From contig LN554847.1 in NCBI GenBank assembly GCA_000953695.1, positions 623,801 to 687,800 on the forward strand: a stretch of DNA of 64,000 bases, read 5' to 3'. Under the pieces are notes generated by a model. That model did no database searches and had not been told where the DNA came from. It saw only the letters and a list, made by a program, of their open reading frames with translations. Origin of the DNA: Aliivibrio wodanis (GTDB taxonomy: Bacteria > Pseudomonadota > Gammaproteobacteria > Enterobacterales > Vibrionaceae). A program made the translations under genes and the position numbers. Below, piece by piece: positions 54,454 to 63,369 of the stretch (positions are counted from its first letter, which is position 1; the number at the start of each line of letters is the position of its first letter).

Positions 54454-55880
54454 TGAAAGATAATACTGAGAATAAAGGTCGATTACCTTGGGTTAATATG
54501 GCACTACTCCTTGCAGGGTGTGTGGTATTAGTCAGATTAATTTCTCTGTTTTCATTTCCATTGATGGACACAACTGAGGCAAGATATGGGGAAATGGCAC
54601 GTATTATGGCTGAAACGGGAGATTGGATCACTCCTATGTTTGATTACAATGTTCCGTTTTGGGGAAAACCACCCATTTTTACTTGGATTAGTGCTGTTGG
54701 AATCGAGATTTTTGGTGTTAATGAATTTGCAGTACGGCTGCCACACCTCTTGCTTACAGTCGTTATATTGCTATTGAGTTTCTGGTTTACTAAAACAGTA
54801 TTAAAAAATACAGTACTTGCAGCACTTACTGTCGGAATTACAGCAACGAGTGTTGTTTTTATTGTTGTTGGTGGTTCTGTGATGACAGACACTGCACTAA
54901 CATTAGCAATTACTCTTGGAATGATGTCATTTTGGAAATTTTCTCAAAGTGAAATAAAAAGTAAAGTGGCCTATAGATGGGCTCTTCTCTTTGCTTTTGC
55001 GATGTCTATTGGAATGTTATCTAAAGGGCCATTAACTTTAGTGCTTGTTGGAATATCTTTATTTGGTTGGCTTGTATTTAATAATCAATGGCGTTTGTTA
55101 TTGAGCTTTCCATGGGTAAGTTCATTAGGGCTGTTTTTTGCTTTATCTGCACCTTGGTACATAGCGGCCGAATTAAAAACACCAGGATTTTTAGATTACT
55201 TTATTATTGGAGAGCATTTTAAGCGGTTTGTGGTTAGCGGTTGGGAAGGAGACTTATACGGTTCGGCCCATAAAGAAGCCCGGGGTATGATTTGGATTTT
55301 TTGGTTGGGTGCAGCGCTGCCTTGGTCACCATTATTAATTTGGCAAACTATTAAAGGGTTACGTAAAGGTGAGGAACTAACAGCGGCACCATTATCGTTT
55401 AAAAGCTTTTTGTGGTGTTGGATGTTAGCTCCTCTTATTTTATTTACAATGTCAGGCAACATTTTAGCGAGTTATACCATGCCGACAATACCGGCAATGG
55501 CTATGTTAGTCGTATTAAATATTAATATTGATAGTGAAAAGCAGTTTAAGTTAATCAAAATATGTGGATTAAGTATTTCTGTAATCTTAGTTATTGTTTC
55601 TATTTTATTAGCTAATAACTTAACCAGTAAACAAGCAGAAAAAGATCTTCTTGAAACATGGAAGGGCAGATTGAATCATCAAGAATTACCATTATATTAC
55701 TTAGGAAAACGTCCATTTTCAGGTCAGTTTTATTCTGGTGGTTTGGCTAAGCAGATTAAAACAGAAAAAGAGATAACGTCACCAAGTTATGTGGTTATCA
55801 AAACGAATAACGCAATAGCGATTGATGGTTGTAAAGCAATCGCTCAGTCGAAAAAGAGAAGTTTGTTATTATGTGAATAA
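54453..55880 (+). CDS. GT39/ArnT-like lipid-linked glycosyltransferase
   Basis: A 475-residue membrane protein with about ten hydrophobic segments. The N-terminal loop FPLMDTTEARYGEMARIMAETGDWITPMF with its Asp/Glu pair, followed by FWGKPPIFTWISA, is typical of ArnT/PMT-like enzymes that move a sugar from a lipid carrier to an acceptor at the periplasmic face. It is shorter than ArnT (about 550) and lacks a large soluble end. It is coupled to the GT2 gene, and a GtrA-like gene lies convergently downstream. Confidence 0.85.
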   Translation: MKDNTENKGRLPWVNMALLLAGCVVLVRLISLFSFPLMDTTEARYGEMARIMAETGDWITPMFDYNVPFWGKPPIFTWISAVGIEIFGVNEFAVRLPHLLLTVVILLLSFWFTKTVLKNTVLAALTVGITATSVVFIVVGGSVMTDTALTLAITLGMMSFWKFSQSEIKSKVAYRWALLFAFAMSIGMLSKGPLTLVLVGISLFGWLVFNNQWRLLLSFPWVSSLGLFFALSAPWYIAAELKTPGFLDYFIIGEHFKRFVVSGWEGDLYGSAHKEARGMIWIFWLGAALPWSPLLIWQTIKGLRKGEELTAAPLSFKSFLWCWMLAPLILFTMSGNILASYTMPTIPAMAMLVVLNINIDSEKQFKLIKICGLSISVILVIVSILLANNLTSKQAEKDLLETWKGRLNHQELPLYYLGKRPFSGQFYSGGLAKQIKTEKEITSPSYVVIKTNNAIAIDGCKAIAQSKKRSLLLCE

Positions 55881-55904
55881 TAGACAGTCTAATTTAAGAA
55901 CATA

Positions 55905-55940
55905 AAAACCCCGATTTAGTCATACTAAGTCGGGGTTTTT
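55905..55940. terminator. Bidirectional terminator
   Basis: AAAAACCCCGA and TCGGGGTTTTT form a strong hairpin, with further pairing of TAGT and ACTA inside. It lies between the ArnT-like gene and the convergent GtrA gene and has A and T runs suited to both directions. Confidence 0.85.
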
Positions 55941-55965
55941 AAATGTTTAAAATACAATGAAATAA

Positions 55966-56403
55966 TTATGCAATAGTGGGTTTAAAAACCCATTTATTAG
56001 CCAAGGTGAAATTGATCGCCATACCAAATAAAATGCCAGGGACCATAAGTAGATAGGGGAGGCTAGATGCAAAGAAGGGGTGAGTTAATCCAATATTTTC
56101 AATTAGAGAAATAAAAAAATTTAATTTTGGAATAAGTAGAGCGTAACAACCCCAGTTAGGGATAAACCCAAAACATGAAGATAGTAAGAACTTTAGCCAC
56201 TCTTTTATTTTGCTCTGATTTTTCTGTTTTTTAAATGTGAGTTGTCGATTGAGCCACCAATTAGAGGAGGCGGCTACCCAGAAAGCTCCAGCACGCGCAG
56301 ATGGCATTGGTAACCATTGTGACAATACGGCCATTGCTGTGACATCAACGACGAATCCTGCACCACCGACTAAACCAAATAAAATCGATTTTTTTCTGTT
56401 CAT
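55966..56403 (-). CDS. GtrA-family membrane protein
   Basis: A 145-residue protein with four hydrophobic segments. The start (ILFGLVGGAGFVVDVTAMAVL), the central FWVASSNWWLNRQLTFK and the end NFTLANKWVFKPT fit the GtrA family, proposed to flip undecaprenyl-phosphate-linked sugars across the inner membrane. With the GT2 and GT39 genes on the other strand it would complete a loading-flipping-transfer set, although it is in convergent orientation. Confidence 0.85.
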   Translation of the reverse strand: MNRKKSILFGLVGGAGFVVDVTAMAVLSQWLPMPSARAGAFWVAASSNWWLNRQLTFKKQKNQSKIKEWLKFLLSSCFGFIPNWGCYALLIPKLNFFISLIENIGLTHPFFASSLPYLLMVPGILFGMAINFTLANKWVFKPTIA

Positions 56404-56602
56404 ACACTCAAATATTATAAAAATGATAGAGAGTAACTATAAGTCTTAGCACGTAGAAAAAGCGTGAAAATAGCAAATTACGACTAATGGAGTAGACGGA
56501 GTGGTTATTTATCAACCAATTATATGCATATCTAATTATGTCCTTATTTAAAATTACATTATACTCAAAAGAAATGTGATATCTGAAGTGTAAGGAAATG
56601 TA

Positions 56603-58252
56603 ATGCAAGGTAACTTAATTCGAACCAGTGCAGAGCGAGCATTGTTATCAGAACGTATACAAAAGCTCACCACAGCGTTATCAGACGGAGTTTATGAAAG
56701 AGAAGACACTATGCGACTGTGTTTGCTTGCGGCACTCTCTGGAGAAAGTGTTTTTTTACTTGGACCTCCAGGTATCGCAAAAAGCTTAATCGCTAAACGA
56801 TTGATTAAAGCATTCGATCACAGTAGTTACTTTGAATACTTAATGACACGATTCTCTACACCAGAAGAGGTGTTTGGGCCACTTTCAATTCAAGAACTAA
56901 AAGATAATGGAAAATATGTACGATTAACAGATGGTTATTTACCTGATGCCCAAGTTGTATTTTTAGATGAGATTTGGAAAGCGGGTCCTGCCATTTTGAA
57001 CACACTCTTAACGGTTGTTAATGAAAAAACCTTTAAGAACGGTAATGAAATCCTCCCTGTACCAATGCGATTATTGATTTCAGCATCAAACGAGTTACCA
57101 GATGAAGATAGCGGATTAGACGCACTTTATGACCGTATGTTAGTGCGTGTATTTGTAAACCGAATTCAAGATAAAAATAATTTTAAGTCAATGTTGATGA
57201 CAGGGACAATTCAAGAAACGGAAGTCGACCCTTCATTAGTTGTTACAGATAAAGAGTATCATCAATGGCAAAAAGAATTAGATGGACTCCCATTATCAGA
57301 AGAGGTCTTTGAGAAGCTATTTGAGTTAAAAAGTATGCTTGAAAAAGACAATGTCTCTTATGATGATAGCTTGTATGTTTCAGATCGCCGTTGGAAAAAA
57401 TCTGTGAAATTGCTAAAAGCATCAGCATTCTTTAGTGGCCGCGATGAAATAAGCCCAATGGATCTGCTCTTATTGCAAGATTGTTTATGGACGACTCCTG
57501 AGAACCGAGAGCATGTTAGATCAAGTATTCGTACTTTTGCATCAGATAAAACCTTTGATCAAAAAAAGGTGTCATTAAATATTGAAATGATCCAAAGTGA
57601 TATTGCCGAGATGGAAGCTTCAGTATTGGTAGATCAAAGTATAGAGTTTCATATTGAAGCAAGTGGAAATCGATTACTTAAAAAAGAAAGCTATGAGTTT
57701 AATTTTAATAAAGGCAAAAGATACAGTGTTGGTTCAGCACATCAATTGATTAAGCTGGTTATGCTGCAATCTAATATGTCAGTCTCAGAAGCAGAGAAGG
57801 GTGATAGCCGTTGGGTTTATATCAACCCAGATGATATTGCAAAACAGATGAAGGAAGGCAAAGCTGAGGTGTATGGATACGTTAATCAGAACTTAAGCCT
57901 TTGTATGTTGACCTTTGAATTAGATGCTGACTCCAGATTAGTAATCAAAGATATCGCAAATCGCTCTGTTCTTGTAGGCATGGTCGGTCATAATAACCCA
58001 ACAACTATTCAGTTTGATAAATGGTCAGAAAAAATTGAACAGAACAAGAAAAAGTTGGATGAGGCAGATCATCAATTGAGAAAAAGTAGAACTCAATTTC
58101 ACGCAGCGTTACCACATAACTTTATTGAAGAAAGCTTACCATCAGTGATTGAGAATAGTTTACAGCTATTAGCTCAGCGTATTGATGGATGTAAAGCACA
58201 GTTTGAAAATTCAAGCCGTAGAATGTTGAAGTTTAGTGATTATTACTCTTAA
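56603..58252 (+). CDS. ravA: MoxR-type AAA+ ATPase RavA
   Basis: A 549-residue AAA+ ATPase. Walker A is LLGPPGIAKSLIAKRL, Walker B is VVFLDEIWKAGPAIL, and the arginine-finger region is YDRMLVRVFVN. The C-terminal 200 residues include the LARA-like region. In E. coli RavA forms hexamers with ViaA, interacts with the lysine decarboxylase LdcI, and affects membrane and aminoglycoside responses. No lysine decarboxylase gene is adjacent here. The ATG follows AAGGA. viaA follows after 98 bases that contain a hairpin. Confidence 0.92.
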   Translation: MQGNLIRTSAERALLSERIQKLTTALSDGVYEREDTMRLCLLAALSGESVFLLGPPGIAKSLIAKRLIKAFDHSSYFEYLMTRFSTPEEVFGPLSIQELKDNGKYVRLTDGYLPDAQVVFLDEIWKAGPAILNTLLTVVNEKTFKNGNEILPVPMRLLISASNELPDEDSGLDALYDRMLVRVFVNRIQDKNNFKSMLMTGTIQETEVDPSLVVTDKEYHQWQKELDGLPLSEEVFEKLFELKSMLEKDNVSYDDSLYVSDRRWKKSVKLLKASAFFSGRDEISPMDLLLLQDCLWTTPENREHVRSSIRTFASDKTFDQKKVSLNIEMIQSDIAEMEASVLVDQSIEFHIEASGNRLLKKESYEFNFNKGKRYSVGSAHQLIKLVMLQSNMSVSEAEKGDSRWVYINPDDIAKQMKEGKAEVYGYVNQNLSLCMLTFELDADSRLVIKDIANRSVLVGMVGHNNPTTIQFDKWSEKIEQNKKKLDEADHQLRKSRTQFHAALPHNFIEESLPSVIENSLQLLAQRIDGCKAQFENSSRRMLKFSDYYS

Positions 58253-58268
58253 TTTTCGCAAGTATTTA

Positions 58269-58316
58269 ATACCAATTCAAGTAAATCGGTGGTCACACAT
58301 TTATTTGAATTGGTGT
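58269..58316. repeat. ATACCAA-type hairpin between ravA and viaA
   Basis: ACCAATTCAAGTAAAT (58271-58286) pairs with ATTTATTTGAATTGGT (58299-58314), a 16-bp stem with one G-T position and a 12-base loop. There is no T run, so it is unlikely to be a standard terminator. It is the longest member of a small family of intergenic hairpins in this window with ATACCAA ends. Confidence 0.7.
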
Positions 58317-58350
58317 TCTCTAATAACATATTTAAATCGGTGGGAGATTT

Positions 58351-59799
58351 ATGTTAGGTGCTGATGCATTAAATTTAGTTTTGATGGTTGCCGAGTCAGG
58401 AATGATAGACTCTTCAATTACTGAGATTTTGTCACGACCTCAATTTTTAACCGCAGCAAAATCGAACCCAAATATAAAGCCAACCATTAAAAATCATATT
58501 TTAAAATGGCGAGGCAAGGTTAAGCACAAGATGACAAAGGTGTGTGAAACTGAGCGAATACAAGAAGAGCTGGCCCTATATCAAGATGTCATACACTGGA
58601 CTGAAAGTGAGTTTTATCATCAATTAGACGATATATTGGTTAAATTGCAATGGCACTCTTCTTTTTATATTGAAGCGAAAGAGTTGGTTCATAATAATAA
58701 AGGTGTTATGAACCCTATGTTTCCTCGTTTTTTTTGTGAGCGTTGGTATCAAAGCTTGTCAGATGCGATTAGACAAGCACAATTAACTGAATTAAAAGAA
58801 GATAAAGAAAAATTACTTGCTGATTTATATCAACGAATTGAAACTTTGAAAACAATGGAATCGGTGACTGCTGAGGGAGATCATGCTCAGGTTGGCAAGC
58901 TATGGGACATGGCTTCAGCAAAACTGACTAAGTCAAATGTCGATATAATGAAACTTCATGCTCGGTTTTTGAAAAAAAATAAAGGGCTACAAGAAATCGC
59001 TTCAAAGCTGGGACGAATGGCTAATGAATCAAACGATCATAATAATTCACGAGCTATGGCAGAAGAAGTGAAAGTGGTGGAAGAGAAGAGCGACTTTGTC
59101 ACTGATGATATTGTTGGTGTACATGAAAGTAATGATCTTAGCCGTTTACTACCCAATGAAACACTTTTTTTATCTCACCCTGAGTTAGAAGTTATCTTTT
59201 ATCAGCACTTAGTCGATAAACGTTTAATGAACTACCGAATGCAAGGGGCAGATAGAAAGCTTAGAAAGGTGACGACACAATCAAGAGTTGCAAATGACGC
59301 ACTAATAGAAAAAGGGCCATTTGTGGTCTGTGTTGATGCATCAGGCTCAATGAGTGGCTTTCCAGAGCAATGTGCTAAAGCTTTAGCTTATGGTTTAATG
59401 CAAATAGCATTGGCTGAAGAGCGAGATTGTTACGTTATATTATTTTCAACTCAACAAATTACTTATGAGCTAACCAAACAAGATGGCCTTAAAGAAGTTG
59501 CTGATTTTTTATCGTATAAATTTCATGGTGGGACAGATTTAGAGCCAGTTTTAGAGCAGTCAATTCAGCTAATGCATAGCGATACATATAAAAATGCAGA
59601 TTTGGTTGTATTATCTGATTTTATTGCACCAACGCAATCTACGCACATTGATGTAATGATAGAAGAATTAAAGCAACAGCAGAATCGATTTCATGCGGTA
59701 TGTTTATCTAAATATGGAAATCCAGCATTAATGGCGATGTTTGATCATACATGGTCTTATCATCCATCAATGCTAGGTAGATTAACGCAAATTAGATAA
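58351..59799 (+). CDS. viaA: VWA-domain partner protein ViaA
   Basis: A 482-residue protein. The N-terminal 300 residues are helical. The C-terminal VWA domain has the MIDAS motif FVVCVDASGSMSG and the later HGGTDLEPVL and LSDFIAP elements that complete the metal site. ViaA stimulates the RavA ATPase in E. coli. The ATG has GGGAG upstream. The length matches E. coli ViaA (483). Confidence 0.92.
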   Translation: MLGADALNLVLMVAESGMIDSSITEILSRPQFLTAAKSNPNIKPTIKNHILKWRGKVKHKMTKVCETERIQEELALYQDVIHWTESEFYHQLDDILVKLQWHSSFYIEAKELVHNNKGVMNPMFPRFFCERWYQSLSDAIRQAQLTELKEDKEKLLADLYQRIETLKTMESVTAEGDHAQVGKLWDMASAKLTKSNVDIMKLHARFLKKNKGLQEIASKLGRMANESNDHNNSRAMAEEVKVVEEKSDFVTDDIVGVHESNDLSRLLPNETLFLSHPELEVIFYQHLVDKRLMNYRMQGADRKLRKVTTQSRVANDALIEKGPFVVCVDASGSMSGFPEQCAKALAYGLMQIALAEERDCYVILFSTQQITYELTKQDGLKEVADFLSYKFHGGTDLEPVLEQSIQLMHSDTYKNADLVVLSDFIAPTQSTHIDVMIEELKQQQNRFHAVCLSKYGNPALMAMFDHTWSYHPSMLGRLTQIR

Positions 59800-59804
59800 T
59801 GTAG

Positions 59805-60050
59805 TTATTCATCATCTTTAACAAAACGAACTTTAGAAAAACCTAATTTAGCAAAGTAGCTGTGGCGAAAGTCTTTTACTGCACCAGGATTACTTGATGC
59901 CATTTCTACTTGCTTTAGCATTGTATCAAATTTAGAGATATCAATGCCTTCAGCAGCAGCAGCAGCCTCAAATGGGCCGTGAAATTCACGAAATGAGAAA
60001 GCGATCTCTTTCGTTTCTGATTTGTAAGTATAACGAACAGTACGAGCCAT
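59805..60050 (-). CDS. DUF2960 family protein
   Basis: An 81-residue protein that begins MARTVRYTYKSETKEIAFSF and contains FEAAAAAEGIDISKFDTM and VKDFRHSYFAKLGFSKVRFV, a pattern I associate with DUF2960 of Vibrio and relatives. There is no signal or membrane segment. The start at 60050 follows AGGAG. It lies six bases from the end of viaA on the opposite strand. Function unknown. Confidence 0.8.
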   Translation of the reverse strand: MARTVRYTYKSETKEIAFSFREFHGPFEAAAAAEGIDISKFDTMLKQVEMASSNPGAVKDFRHSYFAKLGFSKVRFVKDDE

Positions 60051-60115
60051 AATTGCTCCTCGAAAAAAGAGGTAACTAAATTGATTAAACAATTAGTTAC
60101 CTACTTTCTAATCAA

Positions 60116-60553
60116 TTATTTTTTAAAGATTTCAGCAAGCTCACGCTTCATGATTGGATCACGACGTGCTTTTTTAATTTGCTTAGTTAGATCTTTAACA
60201 CAGTTATGAAGAACTTGATCAAGCAGCTGAGAACGGTACTCTGCTTTTGCATCATCATCCATATTTTCAGGAAGTTCGATAGTTTCGAACTCAGCCATGA
60301 AATCATAACCCGCATAGCTTTGGCTTAACGAAACCAATGCGTGGAATTGCTCAAAGTTATCTAATACTTTTTGAGCACTTGCTGGCATTTCATCCCAAGA
60401 CTCACGTACAGCGATTTCAGCTACTTCATGAACAGAAACAAGCATGTGCCACATTTCTTCAGGAACGCTTTCAAACTCAATTACTTTTTTAAGCTCAGGA
60501 GAGATAGTTGCTAGGTCGATAGCTTCTTTTGGTGTATTTTCAACTTCAGACAT
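60116..60553 (-). CDS. DUF3069 family protein
   Basis: A 145-residue acidic, mostly helical protein with EEMWHMLVSVHEVAEIAVRESWDEMPASAQKVLDNFEQ and a Lys/Arg-rich tail (KQIKKARRDPIMKREL). It resembles DUF3069, found in Vibrionaceae and relatives. No catalytic motif or membrane segment is visible. It lies upstream of the DUF2960 gene with 65 bases between, so the two may be co-transcribed. Confidence 0.75.
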   Translation of the reverse strand: MSEVENTPKEAIDLATISPELKKVIEFESVPEEMWHMLVSVHEVAEIAVRESWDEMPASAQKVLDNFEQFHALVSLSQSYAGYDFMAEFETIELPENMDDDAKAEYRSQLLDQVLHNCVKDLTKQIKKARRDPIMKRELAEIFKK

Positions 60554-60759
60554 GGGAATTTCTCGTCATATAAAAGGGAAATGGTAACCAGACCACATGA
60601 AATGTCAAATCTATTCATAACAGTAAGAGAAAATAGCACTGAATTAGTTTAATTTTGGCTAAAAAGTAGGAATTAGCGTCACAAACTCACCGTTTTTTTA
60701 AAGGAATAGGGAAGAATGCCGCTAAGATGAAATAGGAATAACATTAATTGGATTAATAC

Positions 60760-61392
60760 ATGCTTAGAATTTTATTATTTTGTGTTTCATTATTATTAGT
60801 AGGTTGCGCATCACAAGGTACCAACTTATTAGACACAGCACCAAAAACTAAAAATGACGCTCCACATCCCACATTTGAGGATGAGTATAAAGAATCACCA
60901 GAACAGGTAACAAATGGTGAAGTTACTCACGATTTAACTGGGCCTAATGGTGAGCTGAAAGATGATGATATGAGAAAGGTTGCTACTGAGTTATCTAAAA
61001 TGGGAATCACTTATCATCAAACAAACAATGAGCAATTGATCATTACAATTCAAGAAAAAGTGTATTTTTCAACAGCAAAATCAAATTTAACACCGTCAGC
61101 AAAATCACTGCTGAATAAAATTATTTCAATCGTAGCTAGTAAACCAGAGCTAGCACTCGTATTGGATGGACATACTGATGCAACGGGAAATTCAGTCAAA
61201 AACCAAAATCTTTCAGAGTTACGCTCTAATGAGGTTCGTCGCTATTTATTAGCTAATAAAGTTCACCCGAGCCAGTTGTATTCTCGTGGATTTGGAGAGT
61301 ATTTACCGCTTTGTGATAATAGAACGCTTCTTGGTCGTAAATGTAATAGACGGGTTGAAATTACGATTCTGAAAATGCATTGGGACAAATAG
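60760..61392 (+). CDS. OmpA-family lipoprotein
   Basis: A 210-residue outer-membrane lipoprotein. The signal LLFCVSLLLVGC puts the lipidated Cys at residue 16. The C-terminal OmpA domain has VYFSTAKSNLTPSAKSLL, LVLDGHTDATGNSVKNQNLSELRSNEVRRYL and GFGEYLPLCDN, with the Asp and Arg that hold the diaminopimelate of peptidoglycan. Two cysteines near the end (LCDNRTLLGRKCNRR) may form a disulfide. It links the outer membrane to the wall; a bidirectional terminator follows. Confidence 0.88.
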   Translation: MLRILLFCVSLLLVGCASQGTNLLDTAPKTKNDAPHPTFEDEYKESPEQVTNGEVTHDLTGPNGELKDDDMRKVATELSKMGITYHQTNNEQLIITIQEKVYFSTAKSNLTPSAKSLLNKIISIVASKPELALVLDGHTDATGNSVKNQNLSELRSNEVRRYLLANKVHPSQLYSRGFGEYLPLCDNRTLLGRKCNRRVEITILKMHWDK

Positions 61393-61406
61393 AAGAATAT
61401 AGAATA

Positions 61407-61442
61407 ACTGGATAACAAAGAAGTCTGTTATCCAGTATTTTT
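61407..61442. terminator. Bidirectional terminator
   Basis: ACTGGATAACA (61407-61417) pairs with TGTTATCCAGT (61426-61436), followed by ATTTTT. It lies between the converging OmpA-like and creA genes. Confidence 0.85.
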
Positions 61443-61457
61443 AATATATTAGCTAGA

Positions 61458-61928
61458 TTATTTAGTGCTCATTTCAGGCTCTACATAAGCCTTAGTTCCC
61501 CACAGTGGCACGGTAGATAAACTATGCTTGAAACTGCCTTCTGTCTCTTTAGTCGTGTAAGACAAGTAGAGTAGGGTTTGGTTATCTTTATCGTAGATAC
61601 GTCTTACTTTCATTGATTTGAAGAAAATACTTTTCGATTGCTTAAATACAATCTCACCAGATTTACTTTTGTCGATACTTGCAATCATCTCAGGAGTTAT
61701 GTCACCAGTTTGACGACAAGAAATAGAACTATCACTTGGGTCAGCAAGACTGAAATCTGCTTCAACAGAGGCGATATGACAGGTTACCCCTGGAATTTTG
61801 TCATCATCTAAGTTTGAGATCTTGATGTCTTTCATTGTAAACCAGCCAAGTCCTACGTCACCAACTTCGTTATCCGAGCAGCCTCCGAGTAATCCAACGA
61901 TACTTAACGCTAATAGTAATTTTTTCAT
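61458..61928 (-). CDS. creA: CreA family lipoprotein
   Basis: A 156-residue secreted protein of the CreA family, whose function is not known. The signal MKKLLLALSIVGLLGGC gives a lipidated Cys at residue 17, whereas E. coli CreA has a plain signal peptide. The mature part contains KDIKISNLDDDKIPGVTCHIASV and DPSDSSISCRQTGDI, with two cysteines that are conserved in the family. It is convergent with the OmpA-like gene. No creBC genes are adjacent. Confidence 0.88.
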   Translation of the reverse strand: MKKLLLALSIVGLLGGCSDNEVGDVGLGWFTMKDIKISNLDDDKIPGVTCHIASVEADFSLADPSDSSISCRQTGDITPEMIASIDKSKSGEIVFKQSKSIFFKSMKVRRIYDKDNQTLLYLSYTTKETEGSFKHSLSTVPLWGTKAYVEPEMSTK

Positions 61929-62164
61929 AAAGTTTTTCTCTAAATAGACGATATATAAACTATATCATTAAACGTGTGTTTTTGGTGAAGGTGCGATGCA
62001 TCTAAATATGTTAGATTTCTACATCTTCCTGACAGTAAGTGATGATCTCACTGTATCATAGGAGCTTAAGATATGCGTGCGAGATTAAAGTGAAAATTAG
62101 TTTTTTGAATTAGTCGAAACTGTATTGATATTTATTTTATAGAATATGAGTGTGAGAATATATC

Positions 62165-62278
62165 GTGAAAAAACAAATATTTGCTGCTATTTTTTTGGTT
62201 TTGTTAGTTAGTGGGTGCAGTTCATCGCCTCAACCAAAAATGTGTGTTCCTGATTTTTGCAATATATGGGGACAGTAA
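62165..62278 (+). CDS. 37-residue small lipoprotein
   Basis: A GTG-started frame gives a very short lipoprotein: signal KKQIFAAIFLVLLVSGC with the lipobox Cys at residue 18, then a 20-residue mature peptide with two more cysteines (CSSSPQPKMCVPDFCNIW). The cysteines could form a disulfide in the periplasm. The signal and lipobox are convincing, although the ribosome-binding sequence (GTGAG) is weak. It is alone in its strand segment between creA and the DUF3010 gene. Function unknown. Confidence 0.6.
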   Translation: MKKQIFAAIFLVLLVSGCSSSPQPKMCVPDFCNIWGQ

Positions 62279-62374
62279 TTTTTTACGTCTCGATGTTATT
62301 GTTAGATTCAACGTATCTATTTAATGTAATTAAGCCTATAATCAATAAGTTCAAGACATTGTTAGGATTTTAAA

Positions 62375-62797
62375 ATGAAAGTATGTGGCGTAGAGCTTAA
62401 AGGTAATGAAGCAATCATCTGTTTAGTAAATAAATCAGATGGCATGATTGACCTACCAGATTGTCGTGTTGCTAAATTTGATATTACTGAGCCATCTAAA
62501 ACGGAATCTATCCGTGATTTTCAGTTTAAATTTAAAAAATTAATGCAAGACTACCAAGTTGAAACGGTCGTAATTAAAGAGCGTTTAATGAAGGGTAAAT
62601 TTGCAGGTGGGGCTGTTGGTTTTAAACTAGAAGCTGCGATTCAATTGATTGATGGTATTGAGGTAGAAGTTTTACCAGCAGCTGATCAAAAAGCTAGCCT
62701 AAAACGAGCACCAGAAATGCTTAGAGTTAAAGAGATTGGCCTTAAGGGTTATCAACAAGAAGCATATGAAGTTGGTTTTGCTTTCTTAAATTTATAA
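62375..62797 (+). CDS. DUF3010 family protein
   Basis: A 140-residue cytosolic protein that begins MKVCGVELKGNEAIICLV and has VIKERLMKGKFAGGAVGFKLEAAIQLI. It matches DUF3010, a small family of gamma-proteobacteria that looks like a RNase H/resolvase-type fold (VELKGNEA strand, KER motif), although the catalytic residues are uncertain. It is followed by a terminator and an unrecognised gene. Confidence 0.82.
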   Translation: MKVCGVELKGNEAIICLVNKSDGMIDLPDCRVAKFDITEPSKTESIRDFQFKFKKLMQDYQVETVVIKERLMKGKFAGGAVGFKLEAAIQLIDGIEVEVLPAADQKASLKRAPEMLRVKEIGLKGYQQEAYEVGFAFLNL

Positions 62798-62807
62798 TTT
62801 TTATTTT

Positions 62808-62832
62808 AAAGGATGGGTGACCATCCTTTTTT
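62808..62832 (+). terminator. Terminator after the DUF3010 gene
   Basis: AAAGGATGG (62808-62816) pairs with CCATCCTTT (62821-62829), a four-base loop and T run. It lies ten bases after the DUF3010 stop and just ahead of the next start. Confidence 0.8.
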
Positions 62833-62841
62833 GTAGGTGAT

Positions 62842-63339
62842 ATGACTATTGATTCGGAAAAATTTTATCAGCAAAAGGTAGCTTGGTTAGCTAGTCAAGT
62901 AAACGTCGACTTCCCAACACCTGAAAGTGTTAAAGGTCGTGATATCTATGTAAATCAAGTGGCGATAAATCCAGAAGAGTATAAGTCTACACCTTCAGAT
63001 CTCAGTGATACAATTTCAGTATTACAAGTGACTGAGCACCGATTAACTATTCGTTGGGCGATGACCGTTGCAAGTCAATGGAAAGACGAAACAGAATATA
63101 GTCATGTTCTTGAGTTTTTAACTCAAATTGATTTATGTGATGAGTATCAATTATTTGTTGCACTTGATGGTATGAAGCCTGTAGCGGCTTGTTTATCTCA
63201 AATATCTGAAAATGTGATGTATGTTTCAGATGTTGTGTTAACCAGTAATGATATCAATATTAATAGTTTTTTAAGCTCTGTTATGGAGCAACAATCGAAC
63301 TTAACTGGTGATAGTTTTACTTCTTGTATTAGAAAGTAA
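62842..63339 (+). CDS. Uncharacterised protein, possibly GNAT-like
   Basis: A 165-residue cytosolic acidic protein that I do not recognise. The second half (LFVALDGMKPVAACLSQISENVMYVSDVVLTS) has the strand pattern of the middle of a GNAT acetyltransferase, but no acetyl-CoA loop is visible. It begins ten bases after a terminator, and its stop is 30 bases from the sensor gene, so those two may form one unit. Confidence 0.55.
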   Translation: MTIDSEKFYQQKVAWLASQVNVDFPTPESVKGRDIYVNQVAINPEEYKSTPSDLSDTISVLQVTEHRLTIRWAMTVASQWKDETEYSHVLEFLTQIDLCDEYQLFVALDGMKPVAACLSQISENVMYVSDVVLTSNDININSFLSSVMEQQSNLTGDSFTSCIRK

Positions 63340-63369
63340 ATCAACTTTGTTTTATTGAGCGTAGAGTGT

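Noticed and set aside
62073-62093. Six-codon ATG frame after GGAG upstream of the small lipoprotein
   Set aside because: It is too short to judge and is followed by a different frame for the lipoprotein. It could be a leader peptide, but nothing else supports it.
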